This document shows, piece after piece, positions 44,008-53,261 of a DNA stretch of 61,247 bases. Positions within the stretch are counted from its first letter, which is position 1; the number at the start of each line of letters is the position of its first letter. The stretch covers positions 1 to 61,247 of the forward strand of contig JAFAFW010000041.1 in assembly GCA_023423275.1 (NCBI GenBank), read 5' to 3'. The notes beneath the pieces are model-generated. The model had not been told where the DNA came from and made no database searches. It saw nothing but the letters and a program-made list of their open reading frames with translations. The stretch comes from Pseudomonadota bacterium. Its GTDB lineage: Bacteria > Pseudomonadota > Alphaproteobacteria > Rhizobiales > Hyphomicrobiaceae. A program made the position numbers and the translations under genes.

Positions 44008-44679
44008 TTAGTGCAAACTGCCGGCCGCCAGCGCATTCTCAACACAACCATTGATGTGCGTCGTGAGAACAGCTTTGGCGCGCACTGCATCGCGCTTGAG
44101 GGCGTAATCCAACAGCTGCTGATGCTGTCGCGGAACGACTTCGCCCCGATAACTCAGGGCGAGCACGAGGTAACGGAAATACTTATCGAAGACAGCAGCG
44201 TGCGCCTGCATCAATGCGCGCGATCCGCAATTCGAAATGAGCGCCTGATGGAACTCGCTATCGTACTGTTTCCACAGCACGTGATTGGCGTTCTTGGAAG
44301 ACATGACGCGCTCCGTCGCGGCCAACTTATGATGAGCCGAGACCACGCGCCCTTCCCATTCGACGTCGCCACGCGAGAAAGACGCCATCATCGCATGCGA
44401 CTCCAGAAGCAAGCGTAACTCTGCGAGTTCCTTCAGATCGTTCGCCGATACCGGCGCAACTTCGAAACCCTTTTTTCCTTCCGCGACGACCAATCCATCC
44501 GACGACAATCGGCACAGAATCTCCCGCAACGTGCTGATGCTGACACCGTAATATTCTTTCAGCGCCTCGAGCCTCAGCTTCTGAGCCGGCCGGAGCTTGC
44601 CGAAAATGATGTCGCTGCGGATGCGCCGATAGGCGTCATCGCTGATGGTCTCAGGGGCTTCAAGTCGATCAAGCACCAT
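44008..44679 (-). CDS. GntR-family regulator with FCD domain
   Basis: This 223-residue FadR/FCD-type regulator has a winged helix (AYRRIRSDIIFGKLRPAQKL, then YYGVSISTLREILCRLSSDG). An all-helical ligand domain follows, with LAELRLLLESHAMMASF, YDSEFHQALISNCGSRALMQ and the metal-site histidine in REHQ-like PRQHQQLLDYALKRD. It is transcribed with the flavoprotein gene (31 bases apart) and diverges from the TRAP genes. Two palindromes in the shared upstream region are likely operators. Confidence 0.9.
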   Translation of the reverse strand: MVLDRLEAPETISDDAYRRIRSDIIFGKLRPAQKLRLEALKEYYGVSISTLREILCRLSSDGLVVAEGKKGFEVAPVSANDLKELAELRLLLESHAMMASFSRGDVEWEGRVVSAHHKLAATERVMSSKNANHVLWKQYDSEFHQALISNCGSRALMQAHAAVFDKYFRYLVLALSYRGEVVPRQHQQLLDYALKRDAVRAKAVLTTHINGCVENALAAGSLH

Positions 44680-44758
44680 ACTGCTCCAAAGCGTTCACGA
44701 TCCTGCGCCTATGCGGTTCGCACACGTCGCATACAAACGCAACCTTGGCCCCAAGAAA

Positions 44759-44785
44759 CTGATAATATCAGTATCATCATATGAT
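44759..44785. promoter_or_regulatory. Palindromes between gntR and TRAP genes, probable operators
   Basis: CTGATAATATCAG (44759-44771) is a perfect dyad around a central base. ATCATATGAT (44776-44785) is a second perfect palindrome immediately downstream. Both lie in the 238-bp divergent region and suit binding by the FCD-type GntR dimer encoded next to them. Confidence 0.5.
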
Positions 44786-44917
44786 ATACGAATTATACGT
44801 TGACGTCCAAGGCGTCACATGCTGTATCGTGAGCGCTAAGAAACCGTCTGACGGGCGCGGCCGAAGCCGCTGCACCTAGAAAATTCGGACGACGAAAACG
44901 GGTTGGAGGAAACGTCC

Positions 44918-45901
44918 ATGACACTTGATCGCCGTATGGTGTTGGCGGGTGGCGCAACCGCGTTCGCGCTCGGCGCTGCAGGAATTGCGCAAGCCCAAAC
45001 AAAGCCGAAACTCCGGTTCAGCTCCGCATTTACAGAGACCGATCTTCGCACCGAGGGCTACAAGGCGCTTGCGGCTGCGATGAAGGACGATTTCGATTTC
45101 GAGCCATTCTATGGTAACACGCTGTTCAAGCAGGGAACGGAACTCGTTGCGTTGCAGCGCGAAAACCTGGAGCTCTGCAATCTCGCTCCAGCCGACATTT
45201 CCAAGCAGATCCCGGCTTGGTCTCTCATGACCTCCGCGTATTTGTTTCGCGACTACGCCCATCTCAAGAAAACGTTCAAGAGCGAGGTCGGGCAGGAGTT
45301 TATTAAGATCGCCCGAGACCAACTTGGAGTCGAGATGATCTGCCCGGTGTACTTCGGTGCACGACAGGTCAATCTGAAGCCATCAAAGAAGATCACCACG
45401 CCAGCCGACCTCGCTGGCATCAAGCTTCGCATGCCGCCTGGTGAGTTCTGGCAGTTTCTTGGCGAGTCGCTCGGCGCAAATCCGACGCCGATTGCCTACG
45501 CGGAACTCTACACGTCGCTGCAATCAGGTGCCGTCGACGGTCAGGACAATCCATTGGTTGCTGGGCGCACGATGAAGTTTTACGAGGTAACCACGCAGTT
45601 TGTTCTGACAAGCCATGTCATCGGCTACGACATGCTGACGGTGTCGAAGAAAACGTGGGAGAAGCTGGGGCCGGCCACGCAGGCGAAACTACGCGCGGAA
45701 GCCGACAAGATATTCGACGAGAACGCAGCGAAATTCGACGCTCAGGCCACAGAGGCTATCGAGTTCTTCAAGAAGGAAGGCAAGCAGGTCTACACCCCGG
45801 ATCAGGATGCGTTCCGCGCTTTCGCCCAGAAACGCTACGTCGAAAGGTACGGCAAGGACTGGCCCGCCGGAGCGCTTGAGAAGATTAACGCGATCAAATA
45901 A
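44918..45901 (+). CDS. TRAP transporter substrate-binding protein (DctP-type)
   Basis: This 327-residue periplasmic protein has an N-terminal RRMVLAGGATAFALGAAGIA segment with a twin-arginine look, then AQAQ before the mature KPKLRFSSAFTETD. DctP markers are GIKLRMPPGEFWQFLGESLG with the substrate-binding Arg near residue 170, and YTSLQSGAVDGQDNPL near 205. GGAGGA lies eight bases before the ATG. It captures an organic acid for the two permeases that follow. The ligand is unknown. Confidence 0.93.
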   Translation: MTLDRRMVLAGGATAFALGAAGIAQAQTKPKLRFSSAFTETDLRTEGYKALAAAMKDDFDFEPFYGNTLFKQGTELVALQRENLELCNLAPADISKQIPAWSLMTSAYLFRDYAHLKKTFKSEVGQEFIKIARDQLGVEMICPVYFGARQVNLKPSKKITTPADLAGIKLRMPPGEFWQFLGESLGANPTPIAYAELYTSLQSGAVDGQDNPLVAGRTMKFYEVTTQFVLTSHVIGYDMLTVSKKTWEKLGPATQAKLRAEADKIFDENAAKFDAQATEAIEFFKKEGKQVYTPDQDAFRAFAQKRYVERYGKDWPAGALEKINAIK

Positions 45902-45982
45902 ATCGCGCCAACGTCGAGGAGAGACTCGGGCGATGCGTCCGGTCTCTCCATCTTCAACGCTCAAGCATTGTCAGGGGCAGTG

Positions 45983-46507
45983 ATGGCGCCGGAACAACGG
46001 TTGCGGGTCGTTGCAATAGGACGTTGGCTGCGCAGGCGGGCGGAGAATATTTCCGCTCTTTTGCTCGTGGTTATGTTTCTGTCGTTCATGCTTCAGATCG
46101 TGATGCGCTATGTGTTCAACTATCCTCTCGGATGGACGGATGAACTGAGCCTGCTGTGCTGGATTTGGTGCACATTGTGGGGAGCCGCTTTTGTCCTACG
46201 CGAACGGGACGAAGTCAGGTTCGACATCATCTATAGCGCGTCGAGCGAAAAAGCGCGGTGCATCTACACGATCATAACCGGGGTCTCCATCATCGCATTA
46301 TTCGCCATCGCGCTGCCTGCGGTCATCGCTTACGTGACCTTCGTGAAGGTGGAGCGCTCGGCATATCTCGGCATACGTCTCGATTACCTCTACTCGATCT
46401 ATGTCATTTTCTCTGTCGGCGTCATCGTTCGATACGCCGCTCTCACGTGGCGAGCATTTCGCGGTCAGGCCCCTGACATCCAAATCGGCAGCGGGTCCGC
46501 ACTGTGA
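45983..46507 (+). CDS. TRAP transporter small permease (DctQ-type)
   Basis: This 174-residue membrane protein has four hydrophobic segments. It contains FMLQIVMRYVFNYPLGWTDE, the diagnostic DctQ stretch with the NxPLxWTDEL-type motif near residue 45, and WGAAFVLRERDEVRFDI near 70. The frame has a TTG 15 bases upstream, but the ATG at 45983 with AGGGG before it is preferred. Its stop overlaps the large permease start (TGATG). Confidence 0.9.
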   Translation: MAPEQRLRVVAIGRWLRRRAENISALLLVVMFLSFMLQIVMRYVFNYPLGWTDELSLLCWIWCTLWGAAFVLRERDEVRFDIIYSASSEKARCIYTIITGVSIIALFAIALPAVIAYVTFVKVERSAYLGIRLDYLYSIYVIFSVGVIVRYAALTWRAFRGQAPDIQIGSGSAL

Positions 46508-47799
46508 TGGGTCCGTTTGCCTGGTGCCTTCTCGCCATCCTCATGCTCGGCTTGCTCGGCTTGCCGATCGGCTATTCGATGATTGCCGGATCCATCCTCT
46601 ACCTGCTTCTAGCGGGGCAGGATCTCGGCACCTCTGCCGAGCAGATCCTGAACGGTCTCTATAACAGCTACGTCCTGCTCGCCGTGCCGTTGTTCCTTTT
46701 CTCGGCAGAGCTCATGAACGTCAGCAGGATGACGGATCATCTGGTGCGCTTTTGCGATATGCTCGTCGGCCGGTTCCGCGGTGGCCTTGGCCACATCAAT
46801 ATTGTCCAAAGCATCATCTTTGCGGGCATGTCCGGTTCTGCAATCGCCGATATGGCGGGAACTGGGCGCATCAGCATTCTCATGATGACTCGCAACAATC
46901 GGTACACCGTAAGCTATGCGGCGGCCATAACTGCGGCCTCGGCAGTCATCGGGCCAATTATCCCGCCTTCCATTCCAATGGTGCTGTATGCACTGGTCTC
47001 GGATGCGTCAGTTGGCTACCTGTTTATCGGCGGCATCATACCCGGATTATTGATGGCGCTGGCACAGATGGCCATCAATACCATCCAAGCGCATCGATAC
47101 AATTTTCCGGTCGAGGCACCAATTCCGCTGCGTGAGTGGCCATGCATCACGGCAACGGCAATGCCCGCACTTCTGATGCCCGTCATCCTGCTCGGCGGCA
47201 TCTACAGCGGCATCGTCACGCCGACGGAAGCGGCGGCGGTGGCGGCGGCCTACGCATTCCTGGTGGCTGTCGTTTGGTATAGAAATATCAGCATGCAAGA
47301 TACCTATCTTGCGGTGCTCAATAGCGCGCGTTCAACAGCAGCGATCGGTATGCTTATCGCCGGTGCGCTCGTTTTCAACTACGTCGTGACGATTGAGCAG
47401 ATCCCCGAGACGGTCCGCGGATTGCTGTCGAGTTACGACTTCTCAGCAGCAATGTTCCTGCTTTGGGTCAACATCATTCTTTTGGCCCTGGGCTGCTTGC
47501 TGGAAGGAAGCACCGTTATCCTCGTCATTCTACCGATCTTCATTCCGACTGCGACGGCTCTTGGAATTGATCTGGTCCACTTCGGCGTAATGGCTGTCTT
47601 TAACATCATGATCGGGTTAATCACGCCTCCGTACGGTCTCCTCCTCTTTATTTCCTCCGCGATTTCTGGCGCACCTCTGTGGTCGATCATCCGCGACACG
47701 TTTCCATTCGTGGTAGCTATGCTCGTTGCCTTGGCGATCATTACGTTCGTACCCGAGACCGTCCTCTGGCTGCCGCGCATGATGGGATACAAAGGATAG
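46507..47799 (+). CDS. TRAP transporter large permease (DctM-type)
   Basis: This 430-residue polytopic permease carries the transport core. It shows LLAVPLFLFSAELMNVSRMT, QSIIFAGMSGSAIADMAGTG and SAVIGPIIPPSIPMVLYALV, the usual DctM helical-hairpin signatures, and later GGIYSGIVTPTEAAAVAAAY and GLITPPYGLLLFISSAISG. It uses the sodium gradient rather than ATP. The dehydroquinase homologue follows 65 bases on. Confidence 0.94.
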   Translation: MGPFAWCLLAILMLGLLGLPIGYSMIAGSILYLLLAGQDLGTSAEQILNGLYNSYVLLAVPLFLFSAELMNVSRMTDHLVRFCDMLVGRFRGGLGHINIVQSIIFAGMSGSAIADMAGTGRISILMMTRNNRYTVSYAAAITAASAVIGPIIPPSIPMVLYALVSDASVGYLFIGGIIPGLLMALAQMAINTIQAHRYNFPVEAPIPLREWPCITATAMPALLMPVILLGGIYSGIVTPTEAAAVAAAYAFLVAVVWYRNISMQDTYLAVLNSARSTAAIGMLIAGALVFNYVVTIEQIPETVRGLLSSYDFSAAMFLLWVNIILLALGCLLEGSTVILVILPIFIPTATALGIDLVHFGVMAVFNIMIGLITPPYGLLLFISSAISGAPLWSIIRDTFPFVVAMLVALAIITFVPETVLWLPRMMGYKG

Positions 47800-47864
47800 T
47801 GCTAGCGGACATAACGTCGTCCGTGACGGCAGCGCTTCGCAACTTTTTGATAGGTGTTGGTGAC

Positions 47865-48347
47865 ATGGCCACGCGCTTGATCATCCTCAACGGCCCGAAC
47901 CTCAATCTCCTTGGCGTTCGCGAACCGGAAATCTATGGACGGACAACCCTCAAGGGCATCGAAGCAGGTTGTCGGGAATTCGCGGCTTTTGCGGGTATTT
48001 CGCTCGACTTCCATCAGTCCAATCACGAGGGAGTTCTGGTGGATTGGATTCACGAGGCACGGGGCAGAGCTGACGCCCTCATCATCAATCCCGCGGGGTA
48101 CTCGTTTACATCGGTGGCCCTGGTCGATGCGCTCAAGACATTCAGTGCTCCTATTATCGAACTCCATATCAGCAATATCCATGCGCGCGACGAGCTACAT
48201 CGTCACTCGATATTGTCCGCGAGTGTTACGGCGGTGATCTGCGGACTTGGACCTTACGGATATGTCCTCGCCATGCAGGCCGCGCTGCATGCTCTTGCAA
48301 AGCTCCCCGACGCGCTGCCTTCTTGCTTCCGAAAGGCTTACAAATAG
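47865..48347 (+). CDS. aroQ: Type II 3-dehydroquinate dehydratase homologue
   Basis: This 160-residue protein of the AroQ family converts 3-dehydroquinate to 3-dehydroshikimate. It starts LIILNGPNLNLLGVREPEIY, with the catalytic Arg and Tyr in the REPxxYG motif. It also has DFHQSNHEGVLVDWIHEA, ALIINPAGYSFTSVALVDAL, and IELHISNIHARDELHRHS with the catalytic His near residue 104. ATG at 47865 is the only start giving the normal N-terminus. Being in a TRAP catabolic operon rather than with aro genes, it probably acts in quinate-type breakdown, but a biosynthetic role is possible. Confidence 0.88.
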   Translation: MATRLIILNGPNLNLLGVREPEIYGRTTLKGIEAGCREFAAFAGISLDFHQSNHEGVLVDWIHEARGRADALIINPAGYSFTSVALVDALKTFSAPIIELHISNIHARDELHRHSILSASVTAVICGLGPYGYVLAMQAALHALAKLPDALPSCFRKAYK

Positions 48348-48671
48348 CTGTAGTTAAGCTGGGTACATTAGATTTCCTCCGGTGCGGCGGTAGATCAAGG
48401 CCTCCCTGTCGTGCACGGATTAGCACGTCCGTTCGTTGACGACGCTGAACAGCTTCCAGACATCACGCGATCTGGTCTACGGATCGACGGCTCCTCGAGC
48501 CTGTACTTTCGCTATTCAAGCAACAGCCGCCCTTAAAGGGCGGGAGACTGGTCACGGTAACGAGCTGATATCTGGTTTGAATTTTCCGGATTCGTGCTCC
48601 TGATCAAGAGCCGGCTAAGCCCTTGCAATCCGGCTTCCGGTGCTAATTCCAGTGCTAGCGCGGCGCTGCAC
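48348..48671. other. Intergenic stretch between convergent aroQ and dehydrogenase genes
   Basis: No gene is seen in these 324 bases. The only clear structure is the 17-base hairpin at 48527-48543, listed separately. Confidence 0.5.
48527..48543. repeat. Perfect hairpin CCGCCCT-TAA-AGGGCGG
   Basis: A 7-bp perfect stem with a three-base loop lies between two convergent genes. It could help end transcription from either side, but neither flank has a T tract. A REP-like element or the end hairpin of a lost insertion element is an alternative. Confidence 0.4.
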
Positions 48672-49652
48672 TCATGGGAATCTGACAGTGTTGTTCATAG
48701 GTTGCCCTTTGAAGAAACGGTCGAGATTGACGAAGACCGCCGCCATCTTCTGGCGCATCGCGTCGCGCGTCCCAGCGGAAATGTGGGGTGTTAGGATGGC
48801 ATTGGGCAACGGTAGCAGCGGATTGTCGGCCCGCGGCGGCTCGTGCTCGAAAACGTCGAGTCCGGCGGCCAGAATATGGCCGGATCGCAGGGCAGTAGCC
48901 AAAGCGTCTTCATCAATTATGCCGCCGCGCGCGGAATTAATGAGAATCGTACCCGGCCTTAGGCGCGCGATGGCCGAAGCATCAATCATCATACGGGTGT
49001 CCGGCGTCAGAGGCACGTGGATGGACAGGACATCCACAGCAGGAAGCATCTCTTCCAGCGCCGCGCGTCTGAGGCCGAGTGTGGCTTCCTGTTCCGGTGC
49101 TAACACAACTTGCGGATCGCAATAAATGCCAGAGCAGCCAAATGCCTTGAGACGCTCCGCGACCGCCTGACCGATGCGACCCATTCCGATGTAGCCGATG
49201 CACTTGCCGTAGAGCTCACGCGACTCCGCGCGCAGTGTGTTCACGTGCCACTTACCCCTGCGCAACTCGGCGTCCGCGAATGATAGGCGTTTGCAGGCTG
49301 CAAGCATCAGCAGAATGGTGTGTTCGGCGACGCCGATGGTGGTGCCTTCCAGCGTCAGCGCCAGCGGCAGGCCACGGTCGCGGATCACCTGCCAGTCGGT
49401 GGTATCCTGCCATCCGACGCCCTGATGGTGGATCACCCGCAAGGCCTTCGCCGCGTCCAGATGATGTTTGCGCAGTGGCGTGGCTGCGCAGATCACGGCA
49501 TCGACGTCCGCGATGGCGGCGCAGCGTTCCGCATCGTCGTCGGTACCGAGCGTTATGACGTCGAAAGCGCCACCAGCGACTTCGCGGATCAGGGCATAGA
49601 CGTCTTCCGGTGCGTGACTGAGATAGAGCACGCGCGGCCTGTTGGTGCTCAT
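48672..49652 (-). CDS. D-2-hydroxyacid dehydrogenase, NAD-dependent
   Basis: This 326-residue enzyme belongs to the phosphoglycerate/formate dehydrogenase-type family. The NAD site is GKCIGYIGMGRIGQAVAERL near residue 140. Catalytic surroundings are INSARGGIIDEDALATAL (Arg) and TPHISAGTRDAM (His) near 285. It starts at ATG 49652 with GAGGA six bases before. An in-frame ATG 45 bases upstream overlaps the RraA gene. It is last in a six-gene - strand operon with a Ugp-type importer and probably interconverts a 2-hydroxy acid and a 2-keto acid. Confidence 0.91.
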   Translation of the reverse strand: MSTNRPRVLYLSHAPEDVYALIREVAGGAFDVITLGTDDDAERCAAIADVDAVICAATPLRKHHLDAAKALRVIHHQGVGWQDTTDWQVIRDRGLPLALTLEGTTIGVAEHTILLMLAACKRLSFADAELRRGKWHVNTLRAESRELYGKCIGYIGMGRIGQAVAERLKAFGCSGIYCDPQVVLAPEQEATLGLRRAALEEMLPAVDVLSIHVPLTPDTRMMIDASAIARLRPGTILINSARGGIIDEDALATALRSGHILAAGLDVFEHEPPRADNPLLPLPNAILTPHISAGTRDAMRQKMAAVFVNLDRFFKGQPMNNTVRFP

Positions 49653-49659
49653 GATGTCC

Positions 49660-50343
49660 TCAATCGACGTAACGGACGCCATCGGAGGCCAGCACACTAT
49701 CCAGCCACGCCGGTATCTTAGCTCCCGATTTTACGGCCGCGTCCATCTTGGCTTCCTTGTCGGCAATAGCTGCCAATTCCGCACCTGCAACCGAGATATT
49801 ACGGCGGGGAACGACCACAACTCCGTCGATATCACCGACGATCAGATCTCCAGCATTGATCGCAACGCCTCCCAGAGTGATGGGCAAGCCGATTTCTCCA
49901 GGGCCATCCTTAAATGGCGAATTGGGATTGAGCGCTTGGGCAAAAACCGGGATGCCGACGTCGTTAAGCCCTTGAATATCGCGCACAGTGCCATCAGTCA
50001 CGGCAGCAACGATGCCGCAATTCTTCGCCATGCCGAGGAGAATATCGCCCAGCACCGAAGCGGTGCTGTCGCCGTCAGCCGCGACAACCAATACGTCGCC
50101 TGGCTTGGCGAACTTTAGCGCCGCGTAGGGGGCGAGGTTATCGACCGGTCGGGTGCGCACAGTCAGCGCAGTGCCGACGAAGCGGGTTGCGGTTGTCAGC
50201 GGACGGATACAGTACGGCAGCGCACCGCGCCGCCCCTGGGCATCGACAATCCAACCTGTTGGCGCATCCTGAAACGGATTTAGCTCGGCAACGGTTGGGC
50301 GCGGAAAATCGCGCCGGATGGTCAGCTTGGCGGGTTCGGCCAT
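49660..50343 (-). CDS. RraA-family aldolase-like protein
   Basis: This 227-residue protein of the RraA family includes 4-hydroxy-4-methyl-2-oxoglutarate/4-carboxy-4-hydroxy-2-oxoadipate aldolases and related oxaloacetate decarboxylases. Family motifs are PGDVLVVAADGDSTASVLGD, IVAAVTDGTVRDIQGLNDVG with the conserved Asp/Arg pair, and LIVGDIDGVVVVPRRN. Two ATGs lie six bases apart (50349 and 50343). The second is spaced better from the AGGAG. As it precedes a hydroxyacid dehydrogenase in an importer operon, cleavage of a hydroxy-keto acid is likely. Confidence 0.86.
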   Translation of the reverse strand: MAEPAKLTIRRDFPRPTVAELNPFQDAPTGWIVDAQGRRGALPYCIRPLTTATRFVGTALTVRTRPVDNLAPYAALKFAKPGDVLVVAADGDSTASVLGDILLGMAKNCGIVAAVTDGTVRDIQGLNDVGIPVFAQALNPNSPFKDGPGEIGLPITLGGVAINAGDLIVGDIDGVVVVPRRNISVAGAELAAIADKEAKMDAAVKSGAKIPAWLDSVLASDGVRYVD

Positions 50344-50371
50344 TATCATGTTCTCCTGTGCGTTGCGTGGC

Positions 50372-51469
50372 TCACGGGTGAAGAGCTGCGCCGCTGGCGT
50401 CGAAGGCGTGCGCAGCGGAAAGGTCAATATGGAAGGTGCGTGTTTCGCCGACACGCATGCTCGTGTCAGGACCGATGCGCGCGATCAGCGGCTTGTCCAG
50501 TCCGACAGGTCGCACGGCAACGATAGTTTCCGCTCCTAACGGCTCGATCTGCGTCACCTCGGCGGCGATGGCCGCGGTCGGACCGACGCGTGGAGTTTCA
50601 CTCAGATTTTCGGGCCGAATACCGAACGCGATCTCTGTTCCAGCCAGGACCGATGGCATCCGATCGGGCGGCACGTCGAAGGTGGCCGTGCCGAATTTTA
50701 CGCGGCGGCCGTCGCCGCCTTCCGTCATCATGGCTTGCGCCAGGTTCATTGGCGGATTGCCGAGGAAGCCCGCGACGAAGGTGTTAGCGGGGCGACGGTA
50801 AACGTCCAACGGTTGGCCGACCTGCACAACTTTACCGCCATTCATGATGCAGATCCGCGTCCCCATCGTCATGGCCTCGACTTGATCGTGCGTGACGTAG
50901 ATCATGGTCGCGCCGAGGCGGCGATGCAGGCTTGAGATTTCACCGCGCGTTGATACGCGCAGCGCGGCGTCTAGATTGGATAGCGGCTCGTCGAACAGAA
51001 ATACCTTAGGATCGCGGACGATGGCGCGACCAAGGGCAACGCGCTGTCTCTGTCCTCCCGATAATGCATGCGGCTTACGGTCCAGCAGCGGAGCCAGTCC
51101 CAGAATACCCGCTACGTCGTCGACTCGGCGGTCAATCTCGGCGCGCGGCACCGAGCGGCGGCGCAGCCCGAAGGCGAGGTTGTCGCGCACCTTCATGTGC
51201 GGGTAGAGCGCGTAAGATTGGAACACCATGGCGATGTCGCGATCTTTTGCCGGGACGGCATTCACGACGCGACCGTCAATCGACAGCGTGCCCGACGAGA
51301 TCGACTCCAACCCCGCCACCATGCGCAGAGTTGTGGTCTTGCCACAGCCGGACGGCCCAAGCAGCACCATGAACTCACCGTCCTGGATTTCCAGCGAAAC
51401 CGCATCGGCCGCCGGTACGGGTACGCTGTCATAAACCTTCGTCAGCCGATCGAGTGTGACGACAGCCAT
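50372..51469 (-). CDS. Carbohydrate-type ABC transporter ATPase (UgpC/MalK-like)
   Basis: This 365-residue ATPase has Walker A VLLGPSGCGKTTTLRMVAGL, the signature HALSGGQRQRVALGRAIVRD and Walker B VFLFDEPLSNLDA. The C-terminal 130 residues form the TOBE regulatory part (EIAFGIRPENLSETP). It powers the two permeases encoded upstream in the same operon. The RraA gene begins 28 bases downstream. Confidence 0.94.
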   Translation of the reverse strand: MAVVTLDRLTKVYDSVPVPAADAVSLEIQDGEFMVLLGPSGCGKTTTLRMVAGLESISSGTLSIDGRVVNAVPAKDRDIAMVFQSYALYPHMKVRDNLAFGLRRRSVPRAEIDRRVDDVAGILGLAPLLDRKPHALSGGQRQRVALGRAIVRDPKVFLFDEPLSNLDAALRVSTRGEISSLHRRLGATMIYVTHDQVEAMTMGTRICIMNGGKVVQVGQPLDVYRRPANTFVAGFLGNPPMNLAQAMMTEGGDGRRVKFGTATFDVPPDRMPSVLAGTEIAFGIRPENLSETPRVGPTAAIAAEVTQIEPLGAETIVAVRPVGLDKPLIARIGPDTSMRVGETRTFHIDLSAAHAFDASGAALHP

Positions 51470-51518
51470 CAGTAGAGACTCCGGTGCGGGCCCGCGGCGT
51501 CGCGGGACGTCCTGTTGT

Positions 51519-52337
51519 TCATTTCACGGCCCCCGCGGTCATGCCCTGGATGAGTTTTTCCGAGAAGAGTGCGTAGACGATGATGACCGGCACGATGGCG
51601 ATCATCAGCCCCGTCGCGATCATGCCGACGTCTTCGAGCTGGTCGCCCATGAAGCGTTGGATGCCAAGCGGCAGGGTGCGATTGGCCTCATCGGTGATCA
51701 GCACCACTGCGTAGAGGAACTCGTTCCACAACAGGATGAAGTTGAGGATGACCGTGGTTGCGATGGCGGGCAGTGCGATCGGCAGGCTGACGCGCCAGAA
51801 GATCTCCCATTCCGAATAGCCGTCCATCCGTGCGGCATCGAACAAGTCTGAGGGAATACGGGCGAAGAAGCTTTCGAGAATGTAGATCGTCAGCGGGAGC
51901 TGGATGGCCACGTAGACAAGCGTGAGTCCGATCTTGGAATTGTAAAGACCGTACTGCACGAGAATCTGGAACAGCGAGATGATCGTGACCTGCGGTGGGA
52001 AAATGATCGTCGAGAACAAAACGAAATAGATCACGCGGTTGAGCCTGAATCTGTAGCGAGCCAGACAGTGCGCGGCCATCGCCCCGATGATCGTGAGGAT
52101 GGCGACCGCAGACAAAACAATCATCGTCGAATTGGTGAAATAGACGTTGTAGTTGGAATTGAACCACGCCGCCGGAAACTTCTCCCAATGAAGGGTGCTC
52201 GGCAGGGCGAAGTGATCGGCGTGGATTTCAGTCGTCGTGCGCAGCGACATCATCGCCACCCACACGAATGGACCGGCCGCGAACGCGGTGTAGAGGGCGA
52301 GAACGGCCAGCAGGGCGGATCGCTTCAGGACAGCCAT
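51519..52337 (-). CDS. Carbohydrate-type ABC permease (UgpE/MalG-like)
   Basis: This 272-residue permease has six hydrophobic segments. The EAA loop is FDAARMDGYSEWEIFWRVSL near residue 187. Nearby LGIQRFMGDQLEDVGMIATG is typical of MalG-type proteins. It starts 9 bases after the partner permease. Confidence 0.93.
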   Translation of the reverse strand: MAVLKRSALLAVLALYTAFAAGPFVWVAMMSLRTTTEIHADHFALPSTLHWEKFPAAWFNSNYNVYFTNSTMIVLSAVAILTIIGAMAAHCLARYRFRLNRVIYFVLFSTIIFPPQVTIISLFQILVQYGLYNSKIGLTLVYVAIQLPLTIYILESFFARIPSDLFDAARMDGYSEWEIFWRVSLPIALPAIATTVILNFILLWNEFLYAVVLITDEANRTLPLGIQRFMGDQLEDVGMIATGLMIAIVPVIIVYALFSEKLIQGMTAGAVK

Positions 52338-52346
52338 GGCACCGCC

Positions 52347-53261
52347 TCAGTATTCGAGCTTCGAGCGCTGACGGAATGCATATGTCAACGCAACGACCGC
52401 GATCAGTACGATGGCAAACCACACGGTGGCGATCGTAGAGGGATAGCCGAGATCGAACGTCGACCATTCGAAGGCGCGTTTATAAACGTAGGTCGATACC
52501 GTTTCAGTCGACCATAGTGGGCCGCCTTTTGTCGTAATCCAGACCAGATCGAAAATCTTCATCTTGCCGATGAAGGACAGCACCACGAGGTTCAGCACCG
52601 TGGGCCAGGTCAGCGGCAGGATCACGAAAACAAGCTTCTGGCCCCAACCGCAATTGTCGAGTTCGGCTGCCTCGATCACCTCGCGTGGCAACGAATGCAG
52701 GGCCGCCAGCAGCACGACCATGTTGAAACCGATCCACATCCAGGTGGTGATGAAGATCAGCGCTGGCAACGCGGTGTTTGGATCGCCGAGCCATGCGCGC
52801 GCCAAGCTGCCAAGGCCGAGCGCACGTAGCGCCGTGTTCACCGGGCCCCAATCGTAGTTATAAATCCAAACCCACAAGATGCCGACGACCACGTACGACA
52901 TGAGAACCGGCGTGAACCACGCGACGCGGAAAAAACGCGCGCCAGGCACACGTGCGTAAAGCGCCAACGCCAAGCCGAGCGCGATGAACACTTCGAACAG
53001 CGGCGACAGACTTGCCCATGTCAGCGTGTTTTTCACGGCGCGCCAGAAGATCTCGTCGCGGACGAGCTCGGCATAGTTTTCAAATCCGACGAATTCCTCG
53101 CGCCGAGGCAGCACTTTGTGAAAGCTGTTCCAGAATGTGCGCACCACCGGATAAGCCGTGAAGGCGAGATAGATGGTGAGTGCCGGAAATAGGAACGCGA
53201 GGATCGCCCCCCAGGGGCGGGAAAGACCATCGTCGCGGATGTTTTTGGCTTCGGCGGGCAT
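52347..53261 (-). CDS. Carbohydrate-type ABC permease (UgpA/MalF-like)
   Basis: This 304-residue permease begins MPAEAKNIRDDGLSRPWGAI and has six hydrophobic segments. The EAA loop is EVIEAAELDNCGWGQKLVFV near residue 205, followed by ILPLTWPTVLNLVVLSFIG. An in-frame start at 53321 exists but encodes a low-quality N-terminus. The ATG at 53261 is preferred. Confidence 0.92.
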   Translation of the reverse strand: MPAEAKNIRDDGLSRPWGAILAFLFPALTIYLAFTAYPVVRTFWNSFHKVLPRREEFVGFENYAELVRDEIFWRAVKNTLTWASLSPLFEVFIALGLALALYARVPGARFFRVAWFTPVLMSYVVVGILWVWIYNYDWGPVNTALRALGLGSLARAWLGDPNTALPALIFITTWMWIGFNMVVLLAALHSLPREVIEAAELDNCGWGQKLVFVILPLTWPTVLNLVVLSFIGKMKIFDLVWITTKGGPLWSTETVSTYVYKRAFEWSTFDLGYPSTIATVWFAIVLIAVVALTYAFRQRSKLEY

